Source of the DNA: an uncultured Clostridia bacterium
Lineage (GTDB): Bacteria > Bacillota > Clostridia > Christensenellales > Borkfalkiaceae
Length of the DNA: 64,000 nt
Assembly: GCA_947597925.1 (NCBI GenBank)
Contig: CANQFA010000006.1
Coordinates: 1 to 64,000, forward strand
Direction of reading: 5' to 3'
In this document: in pieces, positions 15,006-23,395 of the stretch
How positions within the stretch are numbered: position 1 is the first letter of the stretch
How the letters are laid out: each line of letters starts with the position of its first letter
Notes under the pieces: model-generated
The model's database searches: none
Told to the model about the DNA's origin: nothing
The model's input: only the letters and a program-made list of their open reading frames with translations
Made by a program: the position numbers and the translations under genes

Positions 15006-18000
15006 ATGAAACTCATCTGGAAACACTGTAAGGCGTGGCTCTTCACCACGGTCATCGTGATGCTTGTCCTCATCATCGCGGCCGTCGTCGTCACGCAGAA
15101 CACCTTCCTCTACGGCACTGTGAAGACGGTGCTCGGCGGGGAGAGGCGCGTGCTCGTGGAGGGCGATGCGAACAAGTATCAGTACTACAAGATGGATACG
15201 GACGAATTTGCCCAGTTCGCACCCTCCGCGGATATCAAGTCCAAGGCCGATGCGCTCAAAGAGGCGAACAACCTCAATGAGCTCATCGCCTCCGAGGGCT
15301 TCGTCCTCCTCAAGAACGAGGGGAATGCCCTGCCCATCGCCACCACGGAGTCCAAGGAAAACAAGGCCTCCGCAAAGCCGAAGATCAGCGTGTTCGGCAA
15401 GAACTCGGTGAATATCGTCTACGGCGGTTCGGGCTCGGGCGGCGGCGACGCCTCCTCCAATGTCAAGCTCTACGATGCACTCGCAAAGGCGGGCTTCGAC
15501 TGCAATCCCAAGCTCAAGAGCTTTTACGAGGGCAGCTCCTCGGGAAGCGGCCGTTCGCGCAATCCCGACATGGGGTCGCAGACGTACGGTCTCCTCACGG
15601 GCGAGACGCCCGTCGCCAAGTACACCGACGCCGTCAAGGGCTCCTATACGGAGTACAATGACGCCGCGCTCATCGTCATCTCGAGGATCGGCGGCGAGGG
15701 CTTCGACCTTCCCCGCACCATGCTGACGGGCTCGCAGGGCTCCGTGCTCGAGGGCTCGGCCGAGGGCGACCACTATCTCGAACTCGACCTCAATGAAAAG
15801 GCGCTCATCGACCACGTGACCGCAAGTTTCGAAAAGGTCATCGTCGTCGTCAACTGCGCCACCTCCATGGAACTCGGCTTTATCGAGGACAATGACAAGA
15901 TCGACGCCGCCATCTGGATCGCATCTCCCGGCGGCACCGGCCTCAATGCGCTCGGCTCCATCCTGAACGGCAATGTCAACCCCTCCGGAAGACTCGTGGA
16001 CACCTATGCGCGTGACTTCACGCAGGACCCGAGCTTCAGGAACATCGGCAACAACAACGTCGCGGACGGCAACCGCTACCGCGTGGGCAGCGACAAGCAG
16101 AGCGCCTACTTCGTGGAGTATGAAGAGGGCATCTTCGTCGGCTACCGCTATTGGGAAACGCGCTCCTTCCAGAACTGGTTCGACATGGCGGAGGGCGCCG
16201 ACCAATGGGATACCTGGTATGCGGACCACGTCGTCTATCCCTTCGGCTACGGCCTCTCCTATACCGACTTCACGTGGGAGCTCGTGAGCGAGAAGACGAG
16301 CCCCGCGGCCGGCAGCGTGCTCAACGAGGGCGCCGCGATCAAGGAGAAGACCATCGAGGTCACCGTCAAAGTGACCAACACGGGCAATGTGGCGGGCAAG
16401 GACGTCGTCGAGCTCTACTTCAATGCACCCTACGACATCTACAGCCCCAAGCACATCGAGAAGCCCTATATCGTGCTCGCCGCCTATGAGAAGACGGGGC
16501 TCCTGCAGCCCGGTGCCTCCGAAGAGGTCACACTCTCCTTCGACGTCGAGGACATGGCTTCCTTCGACTACAACGATGCAAACGGCAACGAGAAGAGCAC
16601 CTACGAGCTCGAGAGCGGCATCTACAACCTCTTCCTCGGGCGCAATGCGCATGACGCATGGGCGAACAAGGCGGAGGGCAGCGACAACTTCGTGCCCGAC
16701 CTCTCCTACACCGTGAGTGAGACCGCCTTCCCTGACGACGCGGCAGAGGCGCTCTTCGCGGACGTCAGCGCGCACATCTCCACCTATCTCTCCCGCGCAG
16801 GCTTCGAGGCGACCATGCCCACGACGCCCGCCGAGGCAGACCTCAGCGTCGACGCCGCCTTCATCTCTTCGCTCAAGTATAACGGCGAGGAATATGATGC
16901 GAAATACGGCGCAGGCTATGTGCAGACCGAGATGCCCACGACGGGCGCAGAGGGGGAGACCAAGCTCTACGACCTCATTCAGTTCAATGAAGAGACGGGC
17001 GAAGTCATCGTCGACTACGACGATCCCAAGTGGGAGGACCTCCTCGACCGCCTCACCGTATCCGACATGGTCAACCTTATCGGTACGGGCAACTTCAACA
17101 CCATGTACATCGAGAAGATCGACAAGCCCAAGACGACGGACCCCGACGGCCCCGCAGGCTTCACCAACTTCATGGGCGATCCCACCGTGTACGGCACCTG
17201 CTTCTACGCCTCCGAATGCGTGGTCGGCGCGACCTTCAATAAGGACCTTGCCCACGACATGGGCGTCATGGTCGGCATCGAAGGGCTCTTCGGCAACGTG
17301 AAGGGCGACGGCAGACCTTACAGCGGCTGGTATGCTCCTGCGGTCAACATTCACCGCAGCCCCTTCTCGGGCAGAAACTGGGAGTACTACAGCGAGGATC
17401 CTCTCCTCTCGGGCAAGATGGGCGCAAACGTCGTCAAGGGCGCAAGAAGCATGGGCGTCTATACCTATGTCAAGCACTTTGCGGTCAACGATCAGGAGAC
17501 CAACCGCGACTCCAACGGCCTCATCACGTGGCTCAACGAGCAGGCCATGCGCGAGATCTACCTGAAGCCCTTCGAGATCATCGTAAAAGAGGGCGGCACG
17601 CTCGCCATCATGTCCTCCTTCAACCGCATCGGCACCACGTGGGCGGGCGGCTGCTATGAGCTGCTCACCACCATCCTCCGCGAGGAGTGGGGATTCAAGG
17701 GCATGGTCATCACCGACTACAACCTGCAGTCGGACGGCTACATGTCGCCCGATCAGTTCCTCCGCGCGGGCAACGACCTCAACCTCGTGCAGGGCGGCTT
17801 CCCCAAGGGGACGTCGAGCGCGACGGAGGTCTGGCTTCTCCGCCGTGCGACGAAGAACATCCTCTACACCGTGGCGCAGTCCAATGCCATGAACGGCATG
17901 GGCGAGGGCAATGTCTGGACCTATGCTCTGCCCATGTGGGTCATCGTGATGGCGGTCGTCATCGCTGCAGTGGGCGTGCTCTTTGCGGTCTGGGGCGTCT

Positions 18001-18041
18001 TCGCCATCCTCCGCGCAAAGAAGAAGGAAAAAGCCGCATAA
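15006..18041 (+). CDS. Membrane-anchored GH3 glycosidase (inverted domain order)
   Basis: A 1,011-residue paralogue of the upstream GH3. It starts with a membrane helix (about 12-31, uncleaved by appearance) rather than a signal peptide and ends with a second helix (about 972-1000) plus a KKKEK tail, so both ends are held at the membrane. Domain order is again C-domain (GFVLLKNEGNAL), fibronectin-III-like (VKVTNTGNVAGKDVVELYF), then the barrel (NIHRSPFSGRNWEYYSED, VKHFAVNDQE, likely nucleophile Asp904 in VITDYN). It follows the lipoprotein gene by 10 bases behind AGAGGTGA. It probably acts on glycan fragments at the cell surface; substrate unknown. Confidence 0.88.
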   Translation: MKLIWKHCKAWLFTTVIVMLVLIIAAVVVTQNTFLYGTVKTVLGGERRVLVEGDANKYQYYKMDTDEFAQFAPSADIKSKADALKEANNLNELIASEGFVLLKNEGNALPIATTESKENKASAKPKISVFGKNSVNIVYGGSGSGGGDASSNVKLYDALAKAGFDCNPKLKSFYEGSSSGSGRSRNPDMGSQTYGLLTGETPVAKYTDAVKGSYTEYNDAALIVISRIGGEGFDLPRTMLTGSQGSVLEGSAEGDHYLELDLNEKALIDHVTASFEKVIVVVNCATSMELGFIEDNDKIDAAIWIASPGGTGLNALGSILNGNVNPSGRLVDTYARDFTQDPSFRNIGNNNVADGNRYRVGSDKQSAYFVEYEEGIFVGYRYWETRSFQNWFDMAEGADQWDTWYADHVVYPFGYGLSYTDFTWELVSEKTSPAAGSVLNEGAAIKEKTIEVTVKVTNTGNVAGKDVVELYFNAPYDIYSPKHIEKPYIVLAAYEKTGLLQPGASEEVTLSFDVEDMASFDYNDANGNEKSTYELESGIYNLFLGRNAHDAWANKAEGSDNFVPDLSYTVSETAFPDDAAEALFADVSAHISTYLSRAGFEATMPTTPAEADLSVDAAFISSLKYNGEEYDAKYGAGYVQTEMPTTGAEGETKLYDLIQFNEETGEVIVDYDDPKWEDLLDRLTVSDMVNLIGTGNFNTMYIEKIDKPKTTDPDGPAGFTNFMGDPTVYGTCFYASECVVGATFNKDLAHDMGVMVGIEGLFGNVKGDGRPYSGWYAPAVNIHRSPFSGRNWEYYSEDPLLSGKMGANVVKGARSMGVYTYVKHFAVNDQETNRDSNGLITWLNEQAMREIYLKPFEIIVKEGGTLAIMSSFNRIGTTWAGGCYELLTTILREEWGFKGMVITDYNLQSDGYMSPDQFLRAGNDLNLVQGGFPKGTSSATEVWLLRRATKNILYTVAQSNAMNGMGEGNVWTYALPMWVIVMAVVIAAVGVLFAVWGVFAILRAKKKEKAA

Positions 18042-18061
18042 AGGCTCATATCGAAAGGGAA

Positions 18062-18086
18062 CGGGACGGCTTGCCGCCCCGTTTTC
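18062..18086 (+). terminator. Terminator of the GH3 operon
   Basis: CGGGaCGG / CCGcCCCG stem (one A-C mismatch) with a CTTG loop, then GTTTTCCTTTT. Confidence 0.75.
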
Positions 18087-18116
18087 CTTTTGCGCAAAAG
18101 CCCGCCCGCGTTTTCC

Positions 18117-18145
18117 TTGCATTTTCGCAAAAAGTGTGGTATAAT
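18117..18145 (+). promoter_or_regulatory. Extended -10 promoter placed directly on the start codon
   Basis: TTGCAT (18117-18122), a 17-bp spacer ending TGTGG, and TATAAT (18140-18145). The ATG of the next gene is at 18152, six bases after the -10, so the predicted transcript begins at or within a base or two of the start codon. Confidence 0.8.
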
Positions 18146-18151
18146 TTTTCC

Positions 18152-18844
18152 ATGAAGATCTGGGCAATCAGCGATCTGCACCTTTCGGGACGTTCGGACA
18201 AGCCGATGAATGTCTTCGGACCCGAGTGGGAGGGGCACTTCGAAAAGATCAAGCGGGACTGGCTCGACAAGGTGGGCGAAGAGGACCTCGTGCTCCTCGG
18301 CGGCGACACCTCGTGGGGCATGAAGTATGAGGACGGCATGTACGACGTGCTGTCCCTGCAGCCGCTTCCCGGGAAAAAGGTCTTCATCCGCGGCAATCAC
18401 GACTTCTGGTGGAGCGGCATCTCGCGCATGCGTGCGGACGCGCCCGAGGGATTTTATTTCCTGCAGAATGACTGCGTGAAGTTCGGCGAGTTCGTCATAG
18501 CGGGCTCGCGCGGGTGGACGACGCCCGCGAGCTCGGACTTTACCGAGCAGGACGAGAAGCTCTATCTGCGCGAGGCGGAGCGCTTCAAGCTCGCCTTTCA
18601 CTGCGCCGAAAAGGTGCGGGGGGAGGGGGACCGTCTCCTCGTCCTCATGCACTACCCGCCCTTTTCCGTCAAGAAGGAGGACACCCTCTTTACGGGCCTC
18701 TTCGAGGAATACGGCGCGGAAAAGGTCATCTTCGGCCACCTGCACGGGGCGGGGTACTTCCCCCTTCGCTGCGAAAAGGCGGGGGTGGAGTATTTTCTGA
18801 CCTCCTGCGACAAGACGAAATTTTCTCTCACCGAGATCCTCTGA
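18152..18844 (+). CDS. Calcineurin-like metallophosphoesterase
   Basis: A 230-residue cytoplasmic phosphoesterase of the clostridial 'serine/threonine phosphatase' type. The metal-binding motifs are in order: ISDLHLSG (about 6-13), GGDTSWG, RGNHDFWW, MHYPPF and FGHLHGAG. The start is fixed because the family's first strand (MKIWAISDLH) begins at the ATG. There is no ribosome-binding sequence and, judging by the promoter position, essentially no 5' leader. It stands alone between a terminator and the pyr promoter. The physiological substrate is unknown. Confidence 0.88.
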   Translation: MKIWAISDLHLSGRSDKPMNVFGPEWEGHFEKIKRDWLDKVGEEDLVLLGGDTSWGMKYEDGMYDVLSLQPLPGKKVFIRGNHDFWWSGISRMRADAPEGFYFLQNDCVKFGEFVIAGSRGWTTPASSDFTEQDEKLYLREAERFKLAFHCAEKVRGEGDRLLVLMHYPPFSVKKEDTLFTGLFEEYGAEKVIFGHLHGAGYFPLRCEKAGVEYFLTSCDKTKFSLTEIL

Positions 18845-18849
18845 AATCC

Positions 18850-18878
18850 TTTACAAACGGGTCGCGGTGTGGTATAAT
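18850..18878 (+). promoter_or_regulatory. Promoter of the pyrimidine operon
   Basis: TTTACA (18850-18855), a 17-bp spacer ending GTGTGG, and TATAAT (18873-18878). It precedes a leader of about 125 bases before pyrR. Confidence 0.8.
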
Positions 18879-18921
18879 AGGGACAGGTTCATAGAAGCGG
18901 GTTTTTAAGGGCGGTACCGTG

Positions 18922-18964
18922 ATGCCGACAAGACGACGCAGCGAAAGGAGAGGTCTTGCGGCAT
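18922..18964 (+). promoter_or_regulatory. pyr leader hairpin, candidate PyrR-binding element
   Basis: ATGCCG (18922-18927), a bulged A and CAAGAC (18929-18934) pair with GTCTTG (18953-18958) and CGGCAT (18959-18964), giving 12 base pairs. The loop ends in AAAGGAGAGG, followed by TCTTGC, which resembles the GAGAGG-YUUGC core of known PyrR-binding loops. The stem also holds a ribosome-site-like GGAGAGG and a TTG codon (18956) in frame with pyrR, so it may act on translation. No following T-rich terminator is seen. Confidence 0.5.
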
Positions 18965-19009
18965 ACCATGCCCGCAGGACTTTATTTTATGACCGAAAAG
19001 GGGGATACC

Positions 19010-19561
19010 ATGTCCGAAAAGAGCGCGCACATCATCATGGACGAAGCGGGGATGCACCGTGCCGTGGTGCGCCTTTGCCATGAGATAGCGGAGAGATGCG
19101 AAGGGCTCGGCGGGGTCGTCCTCGTCGGCGTGAAGCGGGGAGGCGAAGTGCTTGCCCGCAGGATCGCCGCCTATTTTTCCGAACTCGGCGAGAGCGTCCC
19201 CTGTGCGGGACTCGATATCGGTATGACGCGGGACGACCTTGTCTCCGCGTTTTTTGTGCCCGAGGCGCGCGTCAATGAGCCCGGCTTCTCCCTCGACGGG
19301 AAGACGGTCATCCTCTGCGACGACGTCCTGCACACGGGCAGGAGCGCCGTCGCGGGTGTCGAGGCGCTCTTCCGTCTCGGGCGGCCCGCCGTGGTCCGCC
19401 TGCTCGTCCTCGCGGACAGAGGGGGCAGGGAGCTCCCCGTGCGCGCCGACTTCGTGGGGAAGAATATCCCCACCTCATCCAGAGAATACATCCGCGTACG
19501 ACTCAGAGAATTGGGCGCGGGCGAAGATTCGCTCGCCATCGTCGCGGGAGGAGATCTATGA
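19010..19561 (+). CDS. pyrR: PyrR: pyrimidine operon RNA-binding regulator / uracil phosphoribosyltransferase
   Basis: 183 residues. PyrR binds a hairpin in pyr mRNA when UMP/UTP is high and often has weak uracil phosphoribosyltransferase activity. The family start (KSAHIIMDEAGMHRAV), GVKRGGEVLARR and the PRPP loop VILCDDVLHTGRS are clear. I chose ATG 19010 because AAGGGGG lies 7-8 bases upstream and the family's first strand begins there. An in-frame ATG (18989) and a TTG (18956) inside the leader hairpin are alternatives. It heads the pyr operon and overlaps pyrB by ATGA, so it probably regulates its own transcript. Confidence 0.9.
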   Translation: MSEKSAHIIMDEAGMHRAVVRLCHEIAERCEGLGGVVLVGVKRGGEVLARRIAAYFSELGESVPCAGLDIGMTRDDLVSAFFVPEARVNEPGFSLDGKTVILCDDVLHTGRSAVAGVEALFRLGRPAVVRLLVLADRGGRELPVRADFVGKNIPTSSREYIRVRLRELGAGEDSLAIVAGGDL

Positions 19562-20478
19562 AACGAAAGGACATCCTCGGGCTCTATGAGCTCGAAGCAG
19601 AGGAGATCGACGAGATCCTGTCTGTCGGCATGAGCATGAAGAAGCTCCTCCTCCAGAACATCAAGCGCCTTCCCCATCTGCAGGGGAGGTCGGTGACGAC
19701 CCTCTTCTATGAAAATTCCACGCGCACGCGGAGCTCTTTCGAACTCGCCGCCAAGTATATGGGCGCGCACGTCCTGAGCATCTCGGTCGCCACGAGTTCG
19801 GTACAGAAGGGGGAGACCCTCGTCGACACGGGCAAGACGCTCGACGCCATGAGAAACGACGTCATGATCATCCGCCATCCCGTGGGCGGCGCCCCCCGCC
19901 TCCTCGCAAAGACGGTCAAAGCGCACGTCATCAACGCGGGCGACGGCATGAATGAGCACCCCTCGCAGGCCCTCCTCGACATGCTCACCATGCAGGAAAA
20001 TTTAGGTCACATCGCGGGACTGAAGGTCGCCATCATCGGCGATATCCTCCACTCGCGCGTCGCAAAGAGCAACCTCTACGGGCTCACGAAGCTCGGCGCA
20101 AGCGTGTCCATGTATGCCCCCCGCACCCTCATGCCCACCGACATCGACAAGATGGGCGCCAAGGTGTGCTCCTCGCGCGAAGAGGCGGTGGAGGGAGCGG
20201 ACATCGTGATGGGGCTGCGCATCCAGCTCGAGCGCCAGCACGCGGGGTGCTTCCCCTCCCTCGGAGAATACGCGAAGTACTACGGCGTCAACGAGGAGAT
20301 CATGAAATATGCCAAGCCGGGTGCCCTCGTCATGCATCCGGGGCCCGTCAACCGCGGAGTGGAACTCACCTCGGGGCTCATCGACGGGGAGACGGGACGC
20401 ATCGAGGAGCAGGTGCTCTCGGGCATTGCCGTGCGCATGGCCATGCTCTTTTTGCTCACAAAGGAGGAAGTCGCATGA
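19558..20478 (+). CDS. pyrB: Aspartate carbamoyltransferase, catalytic subunit
   Basis: 306 residues, the normal length. It joins carbamoyl phosphate and aspartate to N-carbamoylaspartate, the second step of pyrimidine synthesis. The carbamoyl phosphate site STRTRSSFE (54-62), the HPxQ motif as EHPSQALLD, and the C-terminal HPGPVNRG are intact. No pyrI regulatory subunit is present, so it resembles the PyrR-controlled class rather than the PyrI type. Start and stop overlap both neighbours (ATGA with pyrR; pyrC starts inside its stop). Carbamoyl phosphate synthase genes are not in the window. Confidence 0.95.
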   Translation: MKRKDILGLYELEAEEIDEILSVGMSMKKLLLQNIKRLPHLQGRSVTTLFYENSTRTRSSFELAAKYMGAHVLSISVATSSVQKGETLVDTGKTLDAMRNDVMIIRHPVGGAPRLLAKTVKAHVINAGDGMNEHPSQALLDMLTMQENLGHIAGLKVAIIGDILHSRVAKSNLYGLTKLGASVSMYAPRTLMPTDIDKMGAKVCSSREEAVEGADIVMGLRIQLERQHAGCFPSLGEYAKYYGVNEEIMKYAKPGALVMHPGPVNRGVELTSGLIDGETGRIEEQVLSGIAVRMAMLFLLTKEEVA

Positions 20479-21743
20479 TAATCCGAAACGCAAGTATCGT
20501 CTTTCCCGATGGGGTGAGAAGGGGCGACCTCGTCATTCGCGAGGGAAGGATAGAAAAGATCCTCCCCGCGAACACGGCAGAGGGGGAAGGGAATGTCATA
20601 GAGGCCGAAAAACTCACCGTCTTTCCGGGGCTCATCGACATGCACGTCCACCTCAGGGAACCGGGGTTTGAGAAGAAGGAGACCATCGAGACAGGGGCCA
20701 TGTCCGCGGTCAAGGGTGGATTTACGCAAATCTGCTGCATGCCGAATACCAAGCCCGTCATCGACAATAAGGTCGTCGCGGTCTATATCAAGATGCGCGC
20801 GAAGGAAGTGGGACTCTGCAAGATCCACCCCATCGGTGCCATCACGGCGGGACAGGAGGGCAAGACCCTCTCCGCGATCGGCGGCATGAAGGCTGCGGGC
20901 GTCGTGGCGCTCTCCGAAGACGGGCGGTCGGTGGTGAGCTCGGGGCTCATGGCAAACGCCATGATGTATGCCTCCGACTTCGGCCTCAAGTGCCTCTGCC
21001 ACTGCGAAGACGCCTCCCTCGTGGACGGCGGCGTGGTGCATGAGGGATACTACTCCACCCTCACGGGGCTGAAGGGCTCCCTGCGGGCGGCCGAAGATAT
21101 CATGATCGCGCGCGAGATCTGCCTTGCCGAGAGCCTCTCTTTGCCCGTGCACATCTGCCATGTGTCCACCTACAGCGGGGTGCAGCTCATTCGCGAGGCA
21201 AAGGCACGCGGCGTGCAGGTGACCGCAGAGACCTGTCCCCACTACTTCACGCTCACCGACGAAGTCATCAAAGATTTCGACCCCAATACCAAAGTCAACC
21301 CGCCCATCCGCGCGGAGAAGGACAGGGCGGCGGTCACGGAGGGTCTCCGCGACGGCACGCTCGACTGCATCGTGACCGACCATGCGCCCCATCACGAGGA
21401 CGACAAAAACGTGGAATACGCCTATGCCGCCTTCGGGATCAGCGGGCTGGAGACCTCCTTTGCCCTCTCCTACACCGAACTCGTGAAAAAGGGCGTGCTC
21501 ACCCTCCCCGAACTTGCGGAGAAGATGAGTGCGGCGCCCGCCCGCATCCTCGGACTTGAGGGAGGAAAGGTGGAGGAGGGCGCCCCCGCCGACCTCACCC
21601 TCGTCGACCTCGCCGAGAAGTGGACGGTGGACCCCGCCGAGTTCGTCTCCAAGGGGAAGAATACCCCCTTCGGCGGAAGGGAAGTGTACGGCAGGGTCAA
21701 ATATACCGTCGTGGACGGCGAAGTAAAGTACGAGGAGAAGTGA
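20475..21743 (+). CDS. pyrC: Dihydroorotase (type I)
   Basis: 422 residues. This zinc enzyme closes N-carbamoylaspartate to dihydroorotate. The DMHVHLREPG metal motif is at about 55-64; HCED and HICHVS carry further metal-binding histidines, and TDHAPHH is the late Asp/His motif. The ATG at 20475 overlaps the pyrB stop (ATGA), coupling translation. The length and the HxHLREPG form place it with the class I dihydroorotases of Gram-positive bacteria. Confidence 0.95.
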   Translation: MIIRNASIVFPDGVRRGDLVIREGRIEKILPANTAEGEGNVIEAEKLTVFPGLIDMHVHLREPGFEKKETIETGAMSAVKGGFTQICCMPNTKPVIDNKVVAVYIKMRAKEVGLCKIHPIGAITAGQEGKTLSAIGGMKAAGVVALSEDGRSVVSSGLMANAMMYASDFGLKCLCHCEDASLVDGGVVHEGYYSTLTGLKGSLRAAEDIMIAREICLAESLSLPVHICHVSTYSGVQLIREAKARGVQVTAETCPHYFTLTDEVIKDFDPNTKVNPPIRAEKDRAAVTEGLRDGTLDCIVTDHAPHHEDDKNVEYAYAAFGISGLETSFALSYTELVKKGVLTLPELAEKMSAAPARILGLEGGKVEEGAPADLTLVDLAEKWTVDPAEFVSKGKNTPFGGREVYGRVKYTVVDGEVKYEEK

Positions 21744-21744
21744 C

Positions 21745-22650
21745 ATGGTAATAGACCGCCTCATCGACAAGATCATAGAGATGCAAAACCCCACCTGCGT
21801 GGGACTGGATACCGCGCCCGAATATTTGCCCAAGCTTCCGAGCGATCACGAGGACCGGGCGTACCATATCTACCGATTCAACCAAGAGATCATCGGATAT
21901 ATCTACGAGATCGTTCCCGCCGTCAAAGTGCAGATCGCCTACTATGAGGCGCTTGGCGTCAAGGGAATGGAATGTTTCAAAAAAACGTGCGCCTATGCCA
22001 AGGAGCACGGGCTCTTCGTCATCGCAGATTGCAAGCGGAACGACATCGGCGCCACGGCAGAGCAGTACGCCAAGGCTTACTTCCTGGAGGAACTCGGCGT
22101 GCGGTATGGGGGGTATGTCGACCTTCTCACCGTCAACGGGTATTTGGGGAGCGACGGCATCCTTCCCTTCGTAAAGGCGGCGAAGGAAAATGACAAGGGC
22201 ATGTTCGTCCTCGTCAAGACGAGCAATCCCTCCTCGGGCGAATTGCAGAATTTGAAACTCGCCGACGGCCGCACCGTGTACGAGTGCATGGGCGACATGG
22301 TGGAGAAGTGGGGAGAGGACACCTGCGGCAAATACGGCTATTCCCGCGTGGGCGCCGTCGTCGGGGCGACCTATCCCGAAGAGGCGAAGGTACTGCGCGC
22401 GCGCATGCCGCATTCCTTCTTCCTCGTCCCGGGCTATGGCGCGCAGGGGGCGAATGCCGAAATGCTCAGACACTGCTTCAAAGAGGGCGGCATGGGCGCC
22501 ATCGTGAACAACTCCCGCGGAATTCTATGCGCCTATCAAAAGTCGGACAAGTGGCAGAATTACGGCCACCGCATCGGGTTGTGCGCCCGAGACGCCGCGC
22601 TCAAAATGAAAGAGGACCTTTTGTCCGTTCTGGGGGAGATCCATGCGTGA
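21745..22650 (+). CDS. pyrF: Orotidine 5'-phosphate decarboxylase (type 2)
   Basis: 301 residues, matching the longer 'type 2' PyrF rather than the about 235-residue B. subtilis form. It converts OMP to UMP, the last step. The catalytic block IADCKRNDIGATAEQYAKAY (about 91-110) contains the Asp-Lys-Asp array, and FFLVPGYGAQGA is the phosphate-binding end. The start comes one base after the pyrC stop and its end overlaps pyrK by 8 bases. Confidence 0.94.
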   Translation: MVIDRLIDKIIEMQNPTCVGLDTAPEYLPKLPSDHEDRAYHIYRFNQEIIGYIYEIVPAVKVQIAYYEALGVKGMECFKKTCAYAKEHGLFVIADCKRNDIGATAEQYAKAYFLEELGVRYGGYVDLLTVNGYLGSDGILPFVKAAKENDKGMFVLVKTSNPSSGELQNLKLADGRTVYECMGDMVEKWGEDTCGKYGYSRVGAVVGATYPEEAKVLRARMPHSFFLVPGYGAQGANAEMLRHCFKEGGMGAIVNNSRGILCAYQKSDKWQNYGHRIGLCARDAALKMKEDLLSVLGEIHA

Positions 22651-23395
22651 AGTAAGGGCGACCATTCTCGAAAACCGCGCCATCGCGGACAAGATCTATT
22701 CTCTCACCTTCCACATCGAGGAAGAGATCCCCATCGACTGCGGGCAGTTCTGCATGATCGGCATCGCGGGGCATCCCCTTCGCCGTCCCATCGCCATCTG
22801 CAGGGCCGAGGGCGGGCGCATCACGGTGTGCTATCAGGTGCGGGGAGAGGGGACGCGCATCCTCGCCGAGGACTATAAGGCGGGAGAGACGCTCTCGGTG
22901 CTCCTCCCCCTCGGAAATTCCTTCCCCGTGGCAGATGGGGTGCGGAAAATCGCGCTCGTGGGCGGCGGCGTGGGCATCTTTCCCCTCATCTCCGTCCTCA
23001 GAAAATATGCGCCCGAGCGGGAGGTTTACTCCTACATGGGCTTTCGCAATAAGGCGGCCATGTGCATGGGATATGAGCTTGAGCGCGGAAAGAAGCTCAA
23101 GGTCGCGACCGATGACGGGAGCGTGGGGATGAAGGGGACGGCGGTACAGGCCTTCCTCTCCGACCTCTCCGAAAACCGCCCCGACGTCGTCTTTTCATGC
23201 GGGCCTCTTCCCATGCTCCGCGCCCTCAAAAAGGGGATGGAGGGGAAGGATATCCCCGTCTATGTCTCCCTCGAGGAGCGCATGGGGTGCGGCATCGGCG
23301 CCTGCCTCGTGTGCGTGTGTGACAAGAAAGACGGCACCCATGCCCGCGTATGCAAGGACGGTCCCATCTTTGACCTCAAGGAGATCGTGCTATGA
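22643..23395 (+). CDS. pyrK: Dihydroorotate dehydrogenase electron-transfer subunit
   Basis: 250 residues. PyrK carries FAD and a [2Fe-2S] cluster and passes electrons from PyrD to NAD+. The FAD-binding RPIAICR near residue 50, the glycine-rich VGGGVGIFPL, and the cluster cysteines in MGCGIGACLVCVC plus Cys in RVCKDGP are all present. The overlaps with pyrF and pyrD show tight translational coupling, as expected for subunits of the PyrDB-PyrK complex. Confidence 0.95.
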   Translation: MREVRATILENRAIADKIYSLTFHIEEEIPIDCGQFCMIGIAGHPLRRPIAICRAEGGRITVCYQVRGEGTRILAEDYKAGETLSVLLPLGNSFPVADGVRKIALVGGGVGIFPLISVLRKYAPEREVYSYMGFRNKAAMCMGYELERGKKLKVATDDGSVGMKGTAVQAFLSDLSENRPDVVFSCGPLPMLRALKKGMEGKDIPVYVSLEERMGCGIGACLVCVCDKKDGTHARVCKDGPIFDLKEIVL

